Of a stretch of DNA of 11,881 nt, positions 1-6,466 are shown one piece after another. A program made the translations under genes and the position numbers. The stretch's first letter is position 1; every line of letters starts with the position of its first letter. The stretch is from an uncultured Prevotellaceae bacterium (lineage in GTDB: Bacteria; Bacteroidota; Bacteroidia; Bacteroidales; Bacteroidaceae), in contig CALZJL010000018.1 in NCBI GenBank assembly GCA_945787625.1, positions 1 to 11,881 on the forward strand. Direction: 5' to 3'. The notes below the pieces were generated by a model that was not told where the DNA came from, made no database searches, and saw only the letters and a list, made by a program, of their open reading frames with translations.

Positions 1-25
1 CTTATAACCTAAAATAAACAAAACT

Positions 26-418
26 ATGGCAGTTACACCAGTTTCCCTCCAGATTGAGGGTTTTGCAGAGAGAGAAGTTCTGAAGGTGGAATATTCTTTC
101 AAGAAAGAGACTGACATTGAGGGCCAGATTACTGGTATTCCTCGCGGTGGAAAGATTGAGATTACGGTCAAGCCTCTCAACGATGGCAATCCTGACTTGA
201 TGGCTTTCATGGTCGACAAGAATCTCCGTAAGAATGGCAAGATTGTCTTCAAGGAGACGAAGAGCGGTCAGGAGATGAAGAAGATTGAGTTTGAGGGTGC
301 TTACTGTGTTGACTACGAAGAGAATTGGGCTGACAACGAGATGCCGTCTGAGAGGGTGGTGCTGACGTGTCAGAACATTACTTTCGGCAACATCAAGTAT
401 GAGAACCCTTGGAAGTAA
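26..418 (+). CDS. tssD: Hcp-family tube protein (TssD), copy 1
   Basis: This 130-residue protein should be a tube subunit of the type VI secretion system, stacking as hexameric rings inside the contractile sheath and being secreted on firing. It has the Bacteroidetes TssD pattern: an early strand ending in a VEYSF motif, then TDIEGQITG, PRGGKIEI, a DLMAFM helix region, the strand YCVDY and a terminal ENPWK. It aligns without large gaps with the next gene and shares with it TDIEGQITG, PRGG, LNDGN, YCVDY and the last six residues. No signal peptide is present, as expected for a tube protein. The start is preceded by an A-rich leader (bases 1-25) with no Shine-Dalgarno sequence, typical of well-translated Bacteroidetes genes. 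Whether an operon partner lies upstream cannot be seen because the window begins here. The family call is firm; which copy is the main tube protein is unknown. Confidence 0.92.
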   Translation: MAVTPVSLQIEGFAEREVLKVEYSFKKETDIEGQITGIPRGGKIEITVKPLNDGNPDLMAFMVDKNLRKNGKIVFKETKSGQEMKKIEFEGAYCVDYEENWADNEMPSERVVLTCQNITFGNIKYENPWK

Positions 419-475
419 TCCTGCGTTGAGAAACTAACTTGCTTTTATCGTAATAATTCTTAAAATTCTGTTATT
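419..475 (+). promoter_or_regulatory. AT-rich leader between the two Hcp genes
   Basis: This 57-base gap sits between the two tube genes and becomes strongly AT-rich over its second half, directly before the second ATG. It has no Shine-Dalgarno motif. It could be an A/T-rich translation-initiation leader, or could contain a promoter giving the second Hcp its own transcript. I see no convincing Bacteroidetes -7 (TAnnTTTG) box, so the promoter reading is weak. Confidence 0.3.
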
Positions 476-871
476 ATGGCAAATACAACTCCTATCACTC
501 TCGAGGTGGCTGACTACCAGACTCGCGAAGTGCTTGCCGTCAACTATAAGTTTAATCAGGCTACTGATATCGAGGGTCAGATCACGGGTCTGCCTCGTGG
601 CGGTATGATTGATATCACTATCAAGGCTCTCAATGATGGTAACAATGAGATGCTGGCTTGGCTCTTGGACCCCAATCTGGCGAAGGACGTCAAGGTGAAG
701 TTTGCTAATACCATCGATGGCTCGGACATGAAGGTGCTCGAGGGCAAGGGATGCTATTGTGTGGACTATACTGAGACTTGGCAGGAGGGCGCACAGCACC
801 AGGAGAAGATTCGCATCGTGTGCCAGACGCTGAAGAATGGCCCTGTCTCTTACGAGAATCCTTGGAAATAA
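476..871 (+). CDS. tssD: Hcp-family tube protein (TssD), copy 2
   Basis: This second 131-residue Hcp-type tube protein is a clear paralogue of the preceding gene; roughly half of the aligned positions look identical by eye. Shared landmarks are TDIEGQITG, PRGG, LNDGN, YCVDY and a terminal YENPWK. The role is the same as for the first copy: a ring-forming inner-tube subunit of the type VI apparatus that may also carry effectors in its lumen. Differences cluster in the loop before the YCVDY strand and in the following acidic or polar segment, the parts that in Hcp proteins face neighbouring rings or the lumen. Two near-identical-length copies suggest either a mixed tube or cargo specialisation. 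It is followed by a 107-base gap containing a hairpin, which may separate high tube expression from the lower-copy baseplate genes. Confidence 0.92.
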   Translation: MANTTPITLEVADYQTREVLAVNYKFNQATDIEGQITGLPRGGMIDITIKALNDGNNEMLAWLLDPNLAKDVKVKFANTIDGSDMKVLEGKGCYCVDYTETWQEGAQHQEKIRIVCQTLKNGPVSYENPWK

Positions 872-877
872 GTTTAC

Positions 878-918
878 TGAGGTCTTTAAGGTTTTAAGGT
901 TTTGAGGTCTTAGGGTCG
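878..918 (+). repeat. Short degenerate 8-base tandem repeat
   Basis: About five imperfect units with a period of 8-9 bases follow the second Hcp stop: TGAGGTCT, TAAGGTTT, TAAGGTTT, TGAGGTCT and TAGGGTCG. The two central units are identical and the flanking ones vary at two to four positions. It is non-coding in the operon direction. It could be a slipped-strand repeat tract or part of a regulatory leader; no function can be assigned from sequence. Confidence 0.6.
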
Positions 919-941
919 TGGGCGTGCATCGCCCTGACCTT
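912..941 (+). promoter_or_regulatory. Intergenic hairpin after the Hcp genes
   Basis: Bases 920-924 (GGGCG) pair with 930-934 (CGCCC) around a five-base loop. Bases 912-917 pair with 936-941 (one G-T wobble) across a small 2x1 internal loop. This gives an eleven-pair stem in the 107-base gap between the tube genes and the divergent Hcp genes. No T-run follows, so it is not a canonical intrinsic terminator. It could be an attenuator or an mRNA 3'-end stabiliser for the tube transcript. Confidence 0.45.
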
Positions 942-978
942 GGCTTCGACCTTGGAACCTTTGGTTGTTATTTGAACC

Positions 979-1479
979 ATGAACCTAACCGTCAAATTGC
1001 AGTTCGGCGACAACGACTCAGCTTCGTTCAACAAGGAGTATCTCGTGGTTGACTATCACACGAGGGTGTGCCGCTCGCACAATGCTTATCACCCCAGCTC
1101 GGCTCCTGTGTGTGAGGTGGTCGAGGTCACGGTGGTGGCTCCTGACAAGTCTGACATGACTTTGCTGGAGTGGTATCTGGAGAATACGTGCATGTCGGGA
1201 CGCTTGCTGTGTGTGGGGCTCGATGTGCTTGAGGAGTCGGAGACGGCTCGCCGGTGTATTGTCTTTAGGGATGCACAGTGTTTTGGCATGAGGGAGACGT
1301 ATGATGCTACGAGGCCTCAGCGCAGGTATCTGACGTTGTCGTTCTCGCCCGGGGCTGTCGAGTTTGATGGCTTGGAGTATCTGAGGCATGGCGAGAGAGG
1401 GGCGTTGGGCGGTGCTCTGGGGGGTGTCGCGCACGTCGATGTGGATTTGGCTAAGTTTAACGAGAAGTATGACTATTAG
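979..1479 (+). CDS. Divergent Hcp-fold (TssD-like) protein
   Basis: This 166-residue protein aligns along most of its length with the two upstream Hcp proteins but has diverged strongly. The matching blocks are YLVVDYHTRV for the second strand, EVVEVTV for the ID-T-I strand, DMTLLEWYLEN for the helix region that reads EMLAWLLD in copy 2, CFGMRETYD for the YCVDYTETW strand, and FDGLEY where the tube proteins have YENPW. The TDIEGQ and PRGG motifs are lost. It extends about 30 residues past the Hcp end with a Gly-rich then acidic tail. No signal peptide or membrane span is seen. I infer an Hcp-like structural ring, for example a tube-initiating or baseplate hub component, or a specialised cargo carrier, rather than the bulk tube subunit. 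Only the fold assignment is reasonably supported. Confidence 0.72.
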   Translation: MNLTVKLQFGDNDSASFNKEYLVVDYHTRVCRSHNAYHPSSAPVCEVVEVTVVAPDKSDMTLLEWYLENTCMSGRLLCVGLDVLEESETARRCIVFRDAQCFGMRETYDATRPQRRYLTLSFSPGAVEFDGLEYLRHGERGALGGALGGVAHVDVDLAKFNEKYDY

Positions 1480-1489
1480 GACGAAGACC

Positions 1490-1954
1490 ATGTTTCTGAC
1501 GGAAGATTTTACCGTGATGAGCCTCGTGGAGAGGGACAGGTGTATGCTGGTGCAGCAGTATGACTATGCTCTGTCGAGGGCTCGCGACAATGGTGGCTTG
1601 CCGTATGGCGACACGTCGGGGAGTACGCTCAATCTTACGCTCAATACTTCGGTCAATGTCAATACGAGGTCGCTGTATCGCTTGCTCAGGATGGGCGAGC
1701 CTGCTCAGTTCTCGATCATCAACAATGCGGCGTTTGACGAGGCGGGGCGTCTCGTGGACTATGAGAGTGCGATGGTCGTGGAGGGGTATATCGTTTCGCT
1801 CGATGAGCATTATGACAGCCAGAGGGGGGAGGGGGAAAATAATAATGCCACCATGGATATTTGCATTCTCTGCATCGCGGTACAGTATGTGGGGGAGCGC
1901 ACGATGAATGAGAATGGTCAGATGACTGTTTCTAAGTTGATACGTAGATTCTGA
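1490..1954 (+). CDS. Second divergent Hcp-fold (TssD-like) protein
   Basis: This protein of about 154 residues has a faint Hcp-like pattern: YDYALSRARDNGGLP corresponds to the strand and D-x-x-G-x-P turn, followed by a LNLTLNT strand, an LYRLL helix, the FSIINNAAFDE strand and turn, and a GYIVSLDEHY strand. I chose the ATG at 1490. An in-frame ATG at 1469 (161 residues, overlapping the previous stop) is equally possible; the still longer frame beginning at 1388 lies inside the previous gene and is unlikely. A polar loop around bases 1820-1850 is encoded by a G- and A-run tract. The stop overlaps the tssK start by one base (TGATG), so it is translationally tied to the baseplate block. It is probably a structural tube, hub or adaptor component. 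The homology is weaker than for the previous gene. Confidence 0.6.
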   Translation: MFLTEDFTVMSLVERDRCMLVQQYDYALSRARDNGGLPYGDTSGSTLNLTLNTSVNVNTRSLYRLLRMGEPAQFSIINNAAFDEAGRLVDYESAMVVEGYIVSLDEHYDSQRGEGENNNATMDICILCIAVQYVGERTMNENGQMTVSKLIRRF

Positions 1955-3162
1955 TGGATTATAATGCTCGCATAAATTGGACGGATGGCATGGCGCTGAG
2001 TGCGTCGGTGCTCAGACAGTTTGAGGCTGATATGCTGCAGCGCGACGAGCTGTCGCTGCGTGCTGCTGTGGGTGGGGGGCTCGTGGGTCTTTTGCCGGGT
2101 AGTGCGTTTGCTTTCAGTGGTGCGTTTGTGCGCAAGAATTACGAGATTACGGGGCTGGAGTGTACTGCCTTGCTGCCTTCGGGGTGTATGCTGGCGGCGT
2201 CGGGTGACTTTGTCGTGGATTTCGCGGCGTCGGGGGCGGTGAGCGAGGCTGTTGAGGCTGGCAGCGGGGAGCTTTATGTCGTGCTGCGCGAGGGTGGGCA
2301 GAGCTGTGCCTACGAGCGTGGTGGGGTGGGCTATGTCAGTTCGAAGCCTGAGTTTGAGGTCTTTACGGCGCAGCAGTTGAGGGAGAATCCTGATGTGTTG
2401 CCGTTGCAGCATTTTTTTGTGGAGAATCGTACGTTGCGTGCTGATTCGGACTATATCGTGCCGACGTTGGTCATCGCTGGCGAGCCGCGTCTGGGGCAGT
2501 ATCTTGAGAAGTTTGCCTTGTCGCTCAGACGTCTTGCGGAGCATAGGAATCTTGACAAGTCTGAGGGGCGCAGGGCGTTGCTGCGTTGTGCTTTCGAGTT
2601 GCGGTGTCTTGATGTCCGGCGGCTCACGCCGGTGATGATGGAGCTGTGTCGCAATGCGGTGCTTACGGCTTCTTATTTCGTCGTCGAGGTGATGGGGGCT
2701 GGCCTTGAGGCTTTGCCCGAGGGGGTGGCTTCGCTGCAGGCGAGGGTCGACGAGGTGCCGTGGCTGTATGATGTCAATGCTTATCTGGCGTGGATGGAGA
2801 GGTATCTTGAGGCTCTGCCTGAGGTTCTGGACAGGGTGGTGCTCAGAAAGGATGAGATTGACATTGAGGCTGTCAAGCGTGAGATTGAGGCGGAGCTTTC
2901 GGCGCGTCTTACTGGGAGTCTTGAGCCTCTGATTCGTGAGCGTCTGACTGACGAGCTGGTGCCGAAGCTTACTGACGACATCAGGCGGAGCATGTTGGAA
3001 CATATCGAGGGAGAGCTGCGTCCGCAGCTGCGCAGGCAGCTGGGGGTTGACTTGCGCGACCCGATGTATCGCGACTTGTATGATGCTCTCATGGATGCGC
3101 TCTCGGGCATGTGTGTGCGTTCTGACGAGAAGGTTGAGGATACTTATATGCCGATGATATGA
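1954..3162 (+). CDS. tssK: T6SS baseplate protein TssK
   Basis: This 402-residue protein is TssK, the trimeric baseplate subunit that links the TssEFG wedges to the membrane complex and is related to phage receptor-binding proteins. The N terminus carries the family signature around residues 7-23: INWTDGM (W9, G12, M13) then LSASVLRQF, matching the usual x-W-x-x-G-M-x-L-x-x-x-x-F/L-Q. A beta-rich first half (about 40-150) is followed by a helical C-terminal half (about 190-400) rich in Glu, Arg and Leu. The length fits Bacteroidetes TssK and is slightly shorter than proteobacterial forms. The start overlaps the preceding stop by one base, and the stop overlaps the tssE start (ATGA). With TssE, F and G downstream the context is decisive. 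Because TssJ, L and M are absent, its membrane partner is probably one of the unusual envelope proteins after 6982; that is inference. Confidence 0.9.
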   Translation: MDYNARINWTDGMALSASVLRQFEADMLQRDELSLRAAVGGGLVGLLPGSAFAFSGAFVRKNYEITGLECTALLPSGCMLAASGDFVVDFAASGAVSEAVEAGSGELYVVLREGGQSCAYERGGVGYVSSKPEFEVFTAQQLRENPDVLPLQHFFVENRTLRADSDYIVPTLVIAGEPRLGQYLEKFALSLRRLAEHRNLDKSEGRRALLRCAFELRCLDVRRLTPVMMELCRNAVLTASYFVVEVMGAGLEALPEGVASLQARVDEVPWLYDVNAYLAWMERYLEALPEVLDRVVLRKDEIDIEAVKREIEAELSARLTGSLEPLIRERLTDELVPKLTDDIRRSMLEHIEGELRPQLRRQLGVDLRDPMYRDLYDALMDALSGMCVRSDEKVEDTYMPMI

Positions 3163-3593
3163 TACATATTCCGTTGCAGATTACTCCTAAGGGGCTTGGG
3201 CGCGATGAGAAACTCAAGACGTCGCTCAACAGGCATATCGAGTGTCTCTTGTCGACGGCCGTGGGCGATGTGGTGTGTGACCCGCAGTATGGCTTTATTC
3301 TCACGGCTCTGAAGTTTGAGAATTTCAATGAGGCTGAGGGTACGGTGCTTGACTATAAGGATACGGGGGAGTCGGTCTATGGCAAGAAGCTCTCGGGGAC
3401 GTCCAACAATCTTCAGACTTTTGCTGCTGAGTTTAACCGTGTGCTCTCGCTCTATGAGCCTCGACTGACGGATACTAATGTGGTGATGACTTATATTAGG
3501 CAGCAGAGGGAGATTGTGCTCTCGATTCGTGCTGTGGTCAAGTCGCTCAATTTACCTTATCAATACAAGACTACGATTAAAGTATGGCATTGA
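3159..3593 (+). CDS. tssE: T6SS baseplate protein TssE (gp25-like)
   Basis: This 144-residue member of the GPW/gp25 family corresponds to the phage baseplate wedge protein gp25 that nucleates sheath polymerisation. The diagnostic stretch is residues 22-53: SLNRHIECLLSTAVGD, then D41-P42-x-Y-G45 and ILTALKF. This matches the family pattern I-x-x-x-I-x-x-L-L-x-T-x-x-G-(E/D) followed by D-P-x-(F/Y)-G. The rest is a mixed alpha/beta C-terminal part with no added domains. It starts within the tssK stop (ATGA) and its last ten bases overlap tssF, so the three are translationally coupled. It acts in the cytoplasm as part of the TssE-F2-G wedge. Confidence 0.9.
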   Translation: MIHIPLQITPKGLGRDEKLKTSLNRHIECLLSTAVGDVVCDPQYGFILTALKFENFNEAEGTVLDYKDTGESVYGKKLSGTSNNLQTFAAEFNRVLSLYEPRLTDTNVVMTYIRQQREIVLSIRAVVKSLNLPYQYKTTIKVWH

Positions 3594-5311
3594 ATTTGTT
3601 TGAGACGAGACAGCGGGCTGAGGAACTCATGGAGCGTGCTGCGGCGATTTGGAAGGCGAGCGACCGTCCCGAACTGCTTGAGGGGCTTGAGCAGGACCCG
3701 GTCTTTGCTGTACTGATGACTGCGCTGGCTTATCAGGCTAATGAGATTGATGGCTGTATAGAGCATCTCAAGACTGAGATTCTTGAGGAGTTTGACGATA
3801 TGCTCAAGGTGGGGGAGGCTTCGCATGCTGTGCCGGCGACGGTGTGTGTGAGGACTGCTTCGAGTGCTGCGGAGCCTGTGAGGGTGGACCATAGCTTGGT
3901 GTTTACTCACAAGGTGGGCGAGAGGTCTTTCCCTTTCATGCCTGTGCTGGACTCTACGGTGTATGCTGTGTCTCATATCGAGATTCAGCGGCTCGATGGC
4001 AGACGCTGGCGTGTGGGGCTGGATTTCCCGTATCAGGTGGGCAGCCTCGGGGGGCTCACTTTTGCTGTCAGCGACTTGCGCTTCCGCGAGCTGGAGGTGA
4101 CGTGTCTGCAGGCTTCGGGCGAGCAGCTTGACCTCATCGCGCCGTGGGACGCTGCGAATCAGCCTATGAGTGTGCCTTTCTCGCTCGACACTTTGCTATA
4201 TAACCGCAAGCATGCCGTGCGTAGTGGTGGGGCGAGGGGCAATCTGTCGCCTTTTGCTTCCAATCTGGCGATGGACTTGTTTGCGGCGCATGATGTGCTG
4301 CTCTTCAGCGTGGGGCGTGGAGGGACGTTCCCTCTTGCTGATCATGTTGACTTGGTTTTTGAGTTTCACGGTGTGAAGGATGGTTTCGAGCTGACTGCCG
4401 ATGTCCTGACGTTCAATGTCTTGCTCCTTGCCAATGCCGAGTGCCGCTCTTGCCAGCTGTCGGACTCTGAGCCTGTGGTGCGTATCTGTGGTGATGGCCG
4501 TGGGTCTAAGGGGGAGCAGTTCCTGCACTTGTTGCGTCCTGCCAACGAGCAGATCTATGCTACGATGCCTTTGCAGGTCAGGAGGGTGGCTGCCGATCGC
4601 TTCAATCGTGGCAGGCTGGTGAAGCTCGTGAGCAATCTCATCACGCGTTATCATTCTGACTACTACGCTTTTCAGTCTATGGGGGGCAATGGCAGGGATA
4701 TTATCTCGCGTCTCAGGGGGGTGCTGCGTGACATCTTGGCGATGTCGGGGAGCAGGGAGTCTTCGTTTGAGGGGGTGTATCTGACGATGGAGCCTGTGAT
4801 GCGTACGCGAGGGGCTGAGGTCTCTTCGCTGACGGCCAGTTATCTGGTCACTCATGGTGCCGGGGCAGGGCGTATTCGTGTGGGTGATGCTATGGGGGCT
4901 CCTGCCTTGCTCGACGAGGGTGAGACGAGGGTGATGGCCGTGGTGCTCGATGGCAAGGACGAGGTGCGCGATGAGGTGGCTGAGCGTTCGCTGGCTCATT
5001 ACCACATGGCTACGGCCGACAGGCTCGTCACGCCGTCTGACCTCAAACTGTTTTGCTACAATGAGCTGCAGACGCGCTACAGCATTGTGCCTGAGTTGAT
5101 TCAGGACATTCGTGTCGGCAATCGTCGTCTCGACAGCGGACAGTTTCATACCTATGCCATACAGGTGGAGATTACGATTCGTAACAATGCCTATATCCGT
5201 CGCTCCATGATGGGCAGGCTCGCTACGGCTGAGGTCTGTCTGGAGAAGATGATGCAGGCTCGTTCGGCGAATATATATCCGATTGTTGTAAAGATGAGGG
5301 TGCAGGAATGA
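3584..5311 (+). CDS. tssF: T6SS baseplate wedge protein TssF
   Basis: This 575-residue protein is TssF, the large baseplate wedge component (phage gp6-like). As in the family, it opens with a helical segment containing acidic residues that ends in the A-Y-Q-A-N-E-I-D pattern (residues 49-56), continues through long beta-rich middle domains, and ends in a region of the type TPSDLKLF followed by basic strands. The length matches Bacteroidetes TssF. No signal peptide or membrane span is present. It begins inside the end of tssE and its stop overlaps the tssG start (ATGA). Two TssF and one TssG are expected to form each wedge around the hub. The identification is strong from order, size and N-terminal pattern, although sequence conservation in this family is low. 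Confidence 0.88.
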   Translation: MALNLFETRQRAEELMERAAAIWKASDRPELLEGLEQDPVFAVLMTALAYQANEIDGCIEHLKTEILEEFDDMLKVGEASHAVPATVCVRTASSAAEPVRVDHSLVFTHKVGERSFPFMPVLDSTVYAVSHIEIQRLDGRRWRVGLDFPYQVGSLGGLTFAVSDLRFRELEVTCLQASGEQLDLIAPWDAANQPMSVPFSLDTLLYNRKHAVRSGGARGNLSPFASNLAMDLFAAHDVLLFSVGRGGTFPLADHVDLVFEFHGVKDGFELTADVLTFNVLLLANAECRSCQLSDSEPVVRICGDGRGSKGEQFLHLLRPANEQIYATMPLQVRRVAADRFNRGRLVKLVSNLITRYHSDYYAFQSMGGNGRDIISRLRGVLRDILAMSGSRESSFEGVYLTMEPVMRTRGAEVSSLTASYLVTHGAGAGRIRVGDAMGAPALLDEGETRVMAVVLDGKDEVRDEVAERSLAHYHMATADRLVTPSDLKLFCYNELQTRYSIVPELIQDIRVGNRRLDSGQFHTYAIQVEITIRNNAYIRRSMMGRLATAEVCLEKMMQARSANIYPIVVKMRVQE

Positions 5312-6069
5312 TTAAGGAGATTAGTGCAGAGTTTCTGTTGAACCGGCTCTATCCCGAGGTGGCTGACCAGTGGGCTGTGTGTCACCGGGGGACTTTCTAC
5401 CGCAACTATTCGCCCGATGTGATGTCTCTTCCTGAGGGCGGCGAGGGCGTGGTGGAGCTGGCTCGCGACAGTTATCTCAGCTTGTTGCCTGAGTCGTTTT
5501 TGTCTGAGGAGGGCGATTTGCGCGGCGGTGACAAACGCAGGCTTTATGCTCGTCTTCACCAGCGGCTCAACTTGCTGCGCGAGGCGTTTGCTCCCATCGA
5601 TTCCGTGTTTTTCGACCATAGAATGAGGCTGGAGGGGCAGACGTCCGAGTTGCTGGGCATGAAGTTGGGCTATGTGTTGCGCCATTGTTTCGCCTACGAC
5701 ATGGAGGCTGAGACGAGTCAGCTCAGGCTTGAGGCTGCGGTCTTGTTGCCCTACGTCAGGTATATGCGTGGCGACATCGCTCTGGTGGGCAGACTGCTTT
5801 CTCTCATTTCGGGGCATGATGTGAGCTTTCGCAAGGGGTCTTTCAGCGATTATGACAATACCGTGGCGAGCTTGCCTATGGTGACTTATACCGTCAGGAT
5901 AGATGGGCTCGATTCCGCAGCCTATGCCCGTCGCAGCGAGGAGCTTCGTCCTCTCGCGGACTTCCTGCGTGAACACTTGTTGCCCTTCGACATGGTGGTG
6001 CGCTTCGAGGTCTGTGGCAGCAACGCTTCGCAGACTCTCATGGGCTACAACGCGTCTCTCCACGAATGA
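5308..6069 (+). CDS. tssG: T6SS baseplate wedge protein TssG
   Basis: This 253-residue protein follows TssF directly and has the expected size and layout of the short Bacteroidetes TssG. The N-terminal part is charged and helical, a central section (about 110-180) has a conserved-looking L-L-P-Y-V segment, and a C-terminal block (about 205-236) reads AYARRSEELRPLADFLREHL followed by PFDMVVRFEV. The family in Bacteroidetes ends in a similar helix and strand. TssG pairs with two TssF molecules in the wedge and contacts TssK. It is the last gene of the coupled baseplate block; an AT-rich 58-base gap follows before the ubiquitin-like gene. Functional assignment relies partly on position. Confidence 0.82.
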   Translation: MIKEISAEFLLNRLYPEVADQWAVCHRGTFYRNYSPDVMSLPEGGEGVVELARDSYLSLLPESFLSEEGDLRGGDKRRLYARLHQRLNLLREAFAPIDSVFFDHRMRLEGQTSELLGMKLGYVLRHCFAYDMEAETSQLRLEAAVLLPYVRYMRGDIALVGRLLSLISGHDVSFRKGSFSDYDNTVASLPMVTYTVRIDGLDSAAYARRSEELRPLADFLREHLLPFDMVVRFEVCGSNASQTLMGYNASLHE

Positions 6070-6127
6070 CCGTCACACACACTAATACACATTATAATAT
6101 ATATATAGACAGACATACTTGAATGAC
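6070..6127 (+). promoter_or_regulatory. AT-rich gap, candidate promoter for the UBL/E2 operon
   Basis: This is the only AT-rich gap in the middle of the cluster and the first break after a run of overlapping genes. Bases 6091-6107 are pure A/T with an alternating TA tract. It precedes the ubiquitin-like gene, so a second transcription start here is plausible. I do not find a clean Bacteroidetes -33/-7 pair, so this rests on composition and position only. Confidence 0.35.
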
Positions 6128-6445
6128 ATGCAAGACTTCTTTCTGAACATAGTATACAAGGACCAGACGGTGAGGTTTAGGGTGGTCAACCCTCTTTTGC
6201 CTTTGGCTCAGCTTATGTCAAACGTGCGTCATGCTACCAACAAGGACGGCATGCTCTTCTTCGACTTCCCCTCGATTGACTCTACGGGTGCTCCGATGGA
6301 CTACTTCTTCGGCAAGGAAGACGAGGAGCTGCATGAGATTCATATCCTGCGTCCGCGTATCGGCAAGGCCGACCAGACTCTGCTGGACTATGGCATCTCT
6401 AATGGTGACACGTTGTTTCTCGTGCCAGATCCTTTCCCTGGATAA
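6128..6445 (+). CDS. Ubiquitin-like beta-grasp protein with C-terminal glycine
   Basis: This 105-residue protein appears to be a ubiquitin-like modifier. The first strand is FFLNIVYKDQTVRFRVV (residues 4-20), followed by a helix with LAQLMSNVR. The end closely resembles ubiquitin: DQTLLDYGISNGDTLFLV (82-99), against ubiquitin's RTLSDYNIQKESTLHLV. Six residues follow (PDPFPG), the same number as in ubiquitin's LRLRGG tail, so Gly105 falls on Gly76. An insertion between the helix and the last strands (about 40-75) is longer than in ubiquitin. The tail has a single glycine, not a pair. I start at ATG 6128; a TTG three codons upstream (6119) is less likely. It lies 21 bases before an E2-like gene, which supports a conjugation role. 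Alternatively it could act non-covalently, like the YukD family of type VII secretion. The fold is well supported; conjugation is inferred. Confidence 0.82.
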   Translation: MQDFFLNIVYKDQTVRFRVVNPLLPLAQLMSNVRHATNKDGMLFFDFPSIDSTGAPMDYFFGKEDEELHEIHILRPRIGKADQTLLDYGISNGDTLFLVPDPFPG

Positions 6446-6466
6446 ACTCTAATTCTCTCTGCTACG

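Noticed and set aside
912..941. Intrinsic terminator
   Set aside because: The stem is good but no T-run follows on either strand, so I list it only as a possible attenuator or RNA-stability element.
1388..1468. Upstream extension of the fourth Hcp-like gene
   Set aside because: It overlaps the end of the third gene by more than 90 bases and adds no Hcp-like sequence; the starts at 1490 or 1469 fit the spacing.
1918..3003. 361-codon open frame on the minus strand opposite tssK
   Set aside because: It is antisense to a well-supported TssK, its product is dominated by His, Arg, Gln and Leu with no domain pattern, and it follows from the G/T-rich codon use of the true gene.
4196..5149. 317-codon open frame on the minus strand opposite tssF
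   Set aside because: It is the mirror of TssF codons, with a His/Arg/Gln-rich product, no start context and no family pattern.
5191..6063. 290-codon open frame on the minus strand opposite the tssF end and tssG
   Set aside because: It covers almost exactly the complement of tssG, which is supported by order, ATGA coupling and family-like ending; the antisense product shows no recognisable domain.
6128..6445. Ubiquitin-like protein as a ThiS/MoaD sulfur carrier
   Set aside because: ThiS and MoaD are shorter, end in Gly-Gly and sit with thiamine or molybdopterin genes; this one has a longer insertion, a Pro-Gly end and an E2 neighbour.
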